Positions 32,445 to 38,127 of a DNA stretch of 38,127 nucleotides are shown in pieces; positions within the stretch are counted from its first letter, which is position 1; every line of letters begins with the position of its first letter. The DNA is taken from positions 14,643 to 52,769 of the forward strand of contig SZWC01016250.1 in the NCBI GenBank assembly GCA_023375785.1, given 5' to 3'. The notes beneath the pieces are model-generated. The model was not told the origin of the DNA, searched no databases, and saw only the letters and a program-made list of their open reading frames with translations. Source of the stretch: Penium margaritaceum. Its lineage: Eukaryota; Streptophyta; Zygnematophyceae; Desmidiales; Peniaceae. The translations under genes were made by a program, and so were the position numbers.

Positions 32445-34025
32445 ACTCGCACCTCCCTAAAAGCGCAGCGCAAGAAGGTGGCGAAGCTCGGCGATGGTGC
32501 GGTCGAGCGGGTCCGGATCGTTGCTCCTCCCCGGTGAGGAGGCACGAACAGCTGCAGTCGTGGCCACCGCGCGTCTGGAGGAGGATGCGGGTAACGTGCC
32601 AGGCGTGGAACGGAGAGCATGAGTAGCCTAGAGTCCACGAGTGATGCGTGCCCAGTCAAGCAGCTGCTGGCACTCCGTTTAGCGGTGGGCGCCTCCACAC
32701 TTGTAGCAGTGCACAGAACGGCCACTTCTACCACTCGATGACTACTGCTGCTCACCTGATCCATGCTTCCTATTCTTCTTCTTCCCCAGGGCGGCTGCTA
32801 CAACGCCTTGTGTCTGCATGGGTGTAGACGGGGTCGAAGAGGAAGAGGAAAACAAGGAAGTGATGGAGGAGGAAGAGGGAGACTGCAGGAGGGAAGATGG
32901 TGGTGATGCGATGGCTGTTGTAGCGAGGGAAGTCTCCAGATGGGCTACGGCTGCCTCGCGGGCTGAGGTCACCTGAAGGAAGAGCTGATGCGCCCAAGGA
33001 AGCAGTTGTAGAGTGGTTGAGAAGGGCTCAAGGACAGCGTCGCTGTACCATGTGAAGATGTCGGTGTAATTGAGGCAAACTCCGAGCATAATCGTACGAA
33101 GCGCCCACAACTGTGTGCCTCCTAAGGTCCCCAAGCGCGTGTAGATGCGCATGGCGCGTCACCAGTAATCCGCTGCAGGCTCCGCAGGCCCCTGACGGAG
33201 CAAATGGAAAGCACGAATGTGTGATGCACGAGTGGCGTGCGTCTCTGCGCCCAGCAGGGATAAGGCCAGATACCAACCTCCACGGGGATCGGCGCGAGTG
33301 CCTGTGCCGGTCTCGCGTGGCATGGCGTAGAGGAGACCGCGCATGGCCCGGGCTGCTGTCAGTACTTGTGTTGGGTCTATAGGCTGGTACAGGCTATGGT
33401 AGTAACGCCACACTCCCTCAGAAGTAGCCCACACCTGAAACACGATCTCCAAGTAGTCGAAGCCATCCTCATTGATGTACCGTGGAGGTGGTGCCACAAA
33501 ATCCTTGGGTTGCCGCTCCGTGGGGAGAGCAACCACAGGTTGAGTAGGACGAGAGACGGGAAAGACTCATGGAAGAGAATGGTCACCTGGGTAGTCAGGT
33601 GACGATCGTATCGGGGAAAATGGAGGAGATCGCGTGCCCGTCTGCAACTGACGGAGGCGCTCCTGAAGAACTCAAATCTCCTGAGGTGGAGAATCATCCG
33701 TAATGCCTGGCATGAGTGGCTCATGATCCAGGAGGTCAGCAGGTAGTGGGTCAGGTCAAGCGCCTGTCACGGGTGCCTGAGCCGACTACTGGGTAGAGAC
33801 CGCGGCGCCGGAAGCTCCCTCAGAAGCCCGTTGAGGAGTCCTGGACTGAGCACGCAGAAGCTCAGTCAGCGTGAGGATAGCGTCAGTCTGCTCTCTCTGG
33901 AGGAGACGCATCTCATCCTACTGGCTTCGCAGGTCCTCAATGGCGTGCAAGCGTGGACTCAGTACACCAGACGAAGAGGAGGAGGGGTCGCCTGGTCCCT
34001 TCTCCTTGTTGTCGAACAGGCTCAT
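32445..34025 (-). pseudogene. Copia element 3: gag (capsid), decayed
   Basis: Starts at ATG 34025 (MSLFDNKEKGPGDPSSSSSG). One frame runs to the protease with stops: TAG at 33918-33920 and 33786-33788; TGA near 33760, 33670, 33570 and 33155; TAA at 32679-32681. Recognisable parts are ALPTERQPKDFVAPPPRY, LEIVFQVWATSEGVWRYYHS and YTRLGTLGGTQLWALRT. The knuckle at 32670-32708 keeps C, C, H and C (CYKC, then GGAH, then C) but contains the TAA and has one residue fewer than usual between Cys and His. All listed stops are one C-to-T step from CAG, CAA or CGA. Confidence 0.8.
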
Positions 34026-34279
34026 GCCGCCGCTCAGTATGGGGCGACAGGTCAAGTTTGTCGGATTTCAAAACCGTCAGCCTTCTCGAGGAGTTGAGAC
34101 GCTGGCAACTTTTGACTGTCCGGCTAAAGAATTGGCTAAGTATGGTGCTGACGTCAGCAGGTGGTTGTTGACGTCAGCACGACCTGATGATGTCAGCAAT
34201 CAAGATTGTTGATGTCAGCTCGCCTTCCTTTTTCTTTTTCTCTTTTTTGTCTTCTTTCTCGCGACTCTTCGCGAGCGTG

Positions 34280-34760
34280 CAGCCGCTCCGTGGCGGCTGC
34301 GCGGAAGCTGCGCAGAAGCTTCCGCTCAGCTGCTGCTACAGCTATGCTCTCAGCTGCAGCAACAGCTGTGTAGCTGCGTATGGAGCGGTGGTAGCAGCGG
34401 CTACGTTGCTACTGCTACGCGCTACGGCTGCTGCTCACTGCCACCGCCGCGCGCTGCTGCTACTGCCACTACTGCGCTGCTACTGTTGCTGCTGCTGCCC
34501 TGCTGTTGCAATCGCGGCTGCCGCTGCTGCTACTACACTACTGTTGCCGCCGCTGCTGCTGCACTGCTGCTGCCGCCGCAACTGATGCGCTGCTGCTGCC
34601 GCCGCTGTTGCTGCGCTACTGCTGCCGCTGCTGCTATTGCTGCCACTACGGCTGTGGATGGCGGCTGCGCTCACTACAGCCGCCACGCACCGCTATTGGT
34701 GCTGCTACACTGCTGCTGCTGCCTCTGCTGCTACTGCTGGCACGGTGGCAACAACGTTGC
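34280..34760 (-). repeat. CAG/TAG/CGG trinucleotide-rich leader, element 3
   Basis: Between primer site and gag start the - strand is dominated by CAG and TAG triplets with CGG and CAA. It sits in the same place as the tract of element 2, although the two elements have unrelated-looking LTRs. ORFs found within it are low-complexity Ala/Ser/Gln and are not considered genes. Confidence 0.85.
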
Positions 34761-34904
34761 TGTGATCTCACGTAGTGGGTGAGGGTTGCGTCGACGGCGA
34801 CTGGTTGTCTCCGACAGGCCCCAAGGAATTTGCTTCAGCGGTGACTCTCACTACTACTGCTCGGTTGCGTCTCTGTTGCGCAGCTCAGTGAGAACTATCT
34901 CACT

Positions 34905-34916
34905 GCTCTGATACCA
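34905..34916 (-). promoter_or_regulatory. Primer-binding site for initiator-Met tRNA, element 3
   Basis: TGGTATCAGAGC on the - strand, directly adjoining the 5' LTR. Confidence 0.95.
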
Positions 34917-35552
34917 TGAGAAAATGCGTGGAAGCTTCCTAGCAACACAGCCGCTGACTAGGCGTCAGTGTCTGGTCAGACTGTGACGACAGTCATAGGT
35001 CGTGCACACAACGGCAAGGGTTTGGCTAGGAGACACAAGACAAAGTGTCAGAATGCTTCAATAACATATGTAGAGAGAGATAACAAATGACAGGTCTAAG
35101 GCATAAATACCTGCCGCGTCGCACGGCGGATGTCGCACGCGGCAGTCCAAGAGCTGTCCTAAAACCGGCCCCAAACCACTGTTTTGGCCGTAACTCTGCG
35201 CACACATGTCAAAATGCTACGTCGTCTGAACCTAGACGTGTAGGATCAAAAGACGGACGCTATGACTGGTCACATGCATGCATCCATCATCAGACGGTGG
35301 ACATACAATGCAAAAACATGCAAATAAGGCTCATGGTCAGTTCACCGAAAGACGCCTGTAAGCTGTAGAAAGGAGAGCAGAGAGTCCCGGTAACATCTGG
35401 GGCTCTGGAATGGTAGTCGGCGAGCTCCAAGCCGGCAGTCCACCGCCAGTCGTCGCACCGGTGTCACCAGGGCCCGCCTCAGGCATCTGTACGAGTATGG
35501 ACACGGCCGAGTGGTCACAGTAAACTGTACACGAACGTCACAAATCACAACA
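34917..35552 (-). repeat. Copia element 3: 5' LTR
   Basis: 636 bp; see partner 27834-28469. The outer end is TGT on the - strand, followed by the GTGTG duplication. Confidence 0.95.
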
Positions 35553-35557
35553 GTGTG
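35553..35557. other. Target-site duplication GTGTG, right
   Basis: Followed by GTCGAC, exactly as after GTGTG at 8703-8707. Confidence 0.9.
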
Positions 35558-35925
35558 GTCGACATTGGTACTTTTCGAATGGTGGAGGCCCTACTCATAC
35601 GAGGACTCGATAGACTAACGGCTGGGTAGCGACGGCATGGGTGGCTCGGTTTGTGCTCGAGTCGCTAATGGGCGCTTCGGGCAAGTGTTTTGAATGGCCG
35701 AATTGGAAGGACTGAAATTTGCCAGATACAACAAAAAACCGGGTGAAGTATTGACTTCTTGGAAGTCACTTCTTCGGATGCAATATCGCAGCGGCTTGAC
35801 CTTCGCATCCAAAGTACTGACTTCCATAAGCCAAAAATGGTACGGACACTGTACATGGCTTCGGAAGTCAGGCCGACTTCCGAAGTTATCTTGCACTTTT
35901 TTAAAAGTACATACCGAGGCGCATT
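35558..35925. repeat. Right part of copy B of the Harbinger-type unit
   Basis: Matches 8708-9070 closely, then diverges where copy A meets the MULE. The similarity ends roughly 550 bp before the NKAP start codon. Confidence 0.8.
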
Positions 35926-36474
35926 CCGAATCACACGTCAGACTCAACCATGCCCAGTCAGTATGCCGAAGCACTTTTTGGTTAGCAAACTCACTGAATG
36001 CTGACTTCCGGGCACGGGAACAAGGCAGAAGTGCCAGTGGGCCGTTTTCGCGACACATGCGTTTTGCAGCCGTAAGCGACTTCGTCGACCCATCATAGTC
36101 GTGTCCGCTGCCTCCCGAGTTCCCTGTGCATTCGACGCCGTGCTCAGGCTTTGGACACGGGCCTCGTCGCCTGGGGTTCCGAGGGGGAAAGGAACGTACG
36201 GTCGCAGTCTGCTGCGTGTCCTCGTTCTCACCCGAGAGTCGTCGACCCGTCGGTTTAGGGGTCCTCCGCGCATCTATTGCCTGCCTGTCGATCTCCTAAT
36301 TACTCCTCTGCCGAAGGGGTTTGGTCGTTTGGCCGTTTGACCGGTGGCTGCGTCATTGGGGCTAGTCGTCGTCGTCTCTTCATTGTCGAATAAAGCAAGC
36401 AAGCAGGCAAAGAGGCTGCTGTCCTGCCTACTAGCCCACTTTGGCTGCTAGCGGACCCAAGCAGAGGCCGAAGC
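35926..36474 (+). other. NKAP upstream region
   Basis: No gene. It continues from copy B and should contain the NKAP promoter and 5' UTR. No clear TATA box was identified. An in-frame TAA at 36391 precedes the chosen start. Confidence 0.5.
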
Positions 36475-37599
<1,125 letters not shown>

Positions 37600-38113
37600 G
37601 ATGAGAGCGGTGTGCTGTGGTTGCTGTGCTGCACCGGTTGTATCTTTTCGCAAGTGTTGTGGAGGTGTGCTCTGTAGGAATGTGAAGGCCTGTGTGAACG
37701 GGCTGCTGTCAGCGGCAGATCAGGCCCAACTACTGCATTGGCCGGAAACGCTGGTGTAAAGGAGGGCAAGCCAGACTGGGAGAAGCTTGTCGTGCATTTC
37801 CACTGCTTTTTGTAGACATTCAAAGTCCTTCAGGCTCGCGTTGCATGACTGGGCCGACTATGGGTCAGTGGACCTGCAGATCGGGACAGGGACTGTGTGT
37901 TGGCTGAGGGTTTGCGGGGGTGGCAGAAACGGCGCAGGTATGTGTCTACTCCTCTGTGGGGTGGTGGGCAGACGTGTCGGGCTGGATACAATACAGGGAC
38001 GTCAGATGACGCGGTGGCTGGCGCATGTTAGGGTGCGGTCTGTGGGCACAGGCTTGCGATGACATTTTGGGTGTGCGCAAGATGAAGGGGAAGGGGTTTG
38101 GGGGGGAAGGGGT
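37600..38113 (+). other. NKAP 3' UTR and downstream sequence
   Basis: G/T-rich, no recognised gene and no clear AATAAA signal. The ORFs in it are short and unsupported. The transcript end cannot be placed. Confidence 0.5.
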
Positions 38114-38127
38114 GGGGGGGGGGGGGG
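38114..38127. repeat. Poly-G run at the window end
   Basis: Fourteen G residues after a G-rich stretch (from about 38086). See the opening poly-G run. Confidence 0.9.

Larger units (their letters stand above)
27834..35552 (-). mobile_element. Copia element 3, complete 7.7-kb element with TSD
   Basis: Two 636-bp LTRs, primer site, leader, gag, protease, integrase, hinge, RT-RNase H and polypurine tract, all on the - strand and flanked by GTGTG. The element lies inside the 5' part of the copy B MYB-like ORF. At least three frameshifts and about a dozen stops break gag-pol, while the RT-RNase H C-terminal 410 codons are open. Confidence 0.95.

Noticed and set aside
34187..34782. + strand Cys/Ala/Leu-rich ORFs over the triplet tract
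   Set aside because: They are other-frame readings of the CAG/TAG leader of element 3 and have no start or domain support.

Overview
This is a repeat-dominated stretch of a eukaryotic nuclear genome, most likely from the green-plant (streptophyte) lineage. The signs are spliceosomal-type introns in one transposase, Ty1/Copia retrotransposons with the usual plant primer-binding site (TGGTATCAGAGC, matching initiator-Met tRNA), PIF/Harbinger and Mutator-like (MULE) transposons, and one apparently intact host gene, NKAP, whose conserved C-terminal domain looks plant-like. The species cannot be fixed from sequence alone; a charophyte alga or early land plant would fit. The window is a draft assembly with two long N-gaps, two single Ns and poly-G runs at both ends.

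Layout: 1-2.9 kb, 3' half of a decayed Copia element (element 1, + strand) with its polypurine tract and start of the 3' LTR. 2.9-5.9 kb, very degraded DNA with a gag-like remnant on the - strand. 5.9-9.07 kb, a PIF/Harbinger-type unit (copy A): a transposase (+) convergent with a MYB/SANT-like ORF (-). 9.08-16.9 kb, a MULE with about 110-bp terminal inverted repeats, a transposase with introns, a second SWIM-like ORF, a 73-bp satellite, 147-bp repeats and strong hairpins. 16.9-35.9 kb, a second copy (B) of the Harbinger-type unit, starting inside the transposase and split by two complete-structure Copia elements: element 2 (+, 17217-25924) and element 3 (-, 27834-35552). 36.5-37.6 kb, the NKAP gene.

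Insertion order can be read directly. Element 3 is flanked by a 5-bp GTGTG duplication, and copy A carries the matching empty site at 8703-8707. Its two 636-bp LTRs differ at about 40 positions by eye. Element 2 has more diverged LTRs and is probably older.

Every transposon protein here is dead, and the damage is strikingly one-sided. In-frame stops sit mostly where CAG, CAA, CGA or TGG would be expected. Several catalytic or metal-binding residues are lost by G-to-A or C-to-T changes: Harbinger D to N and E to K, MULE D to N and SWIM H to Y, Copia protease G to R and zinc-knuckle C to Y. This resembles methylation-driven deamination or a RIP-like process. A separate recurring feature is a long CAG/TAG trinucleotide tract in the 5' leader of both complete Copia elements. 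No convincing new biological system was found beyond these; the best leads are the decay signature, the leader repeats and the unusual MULE.
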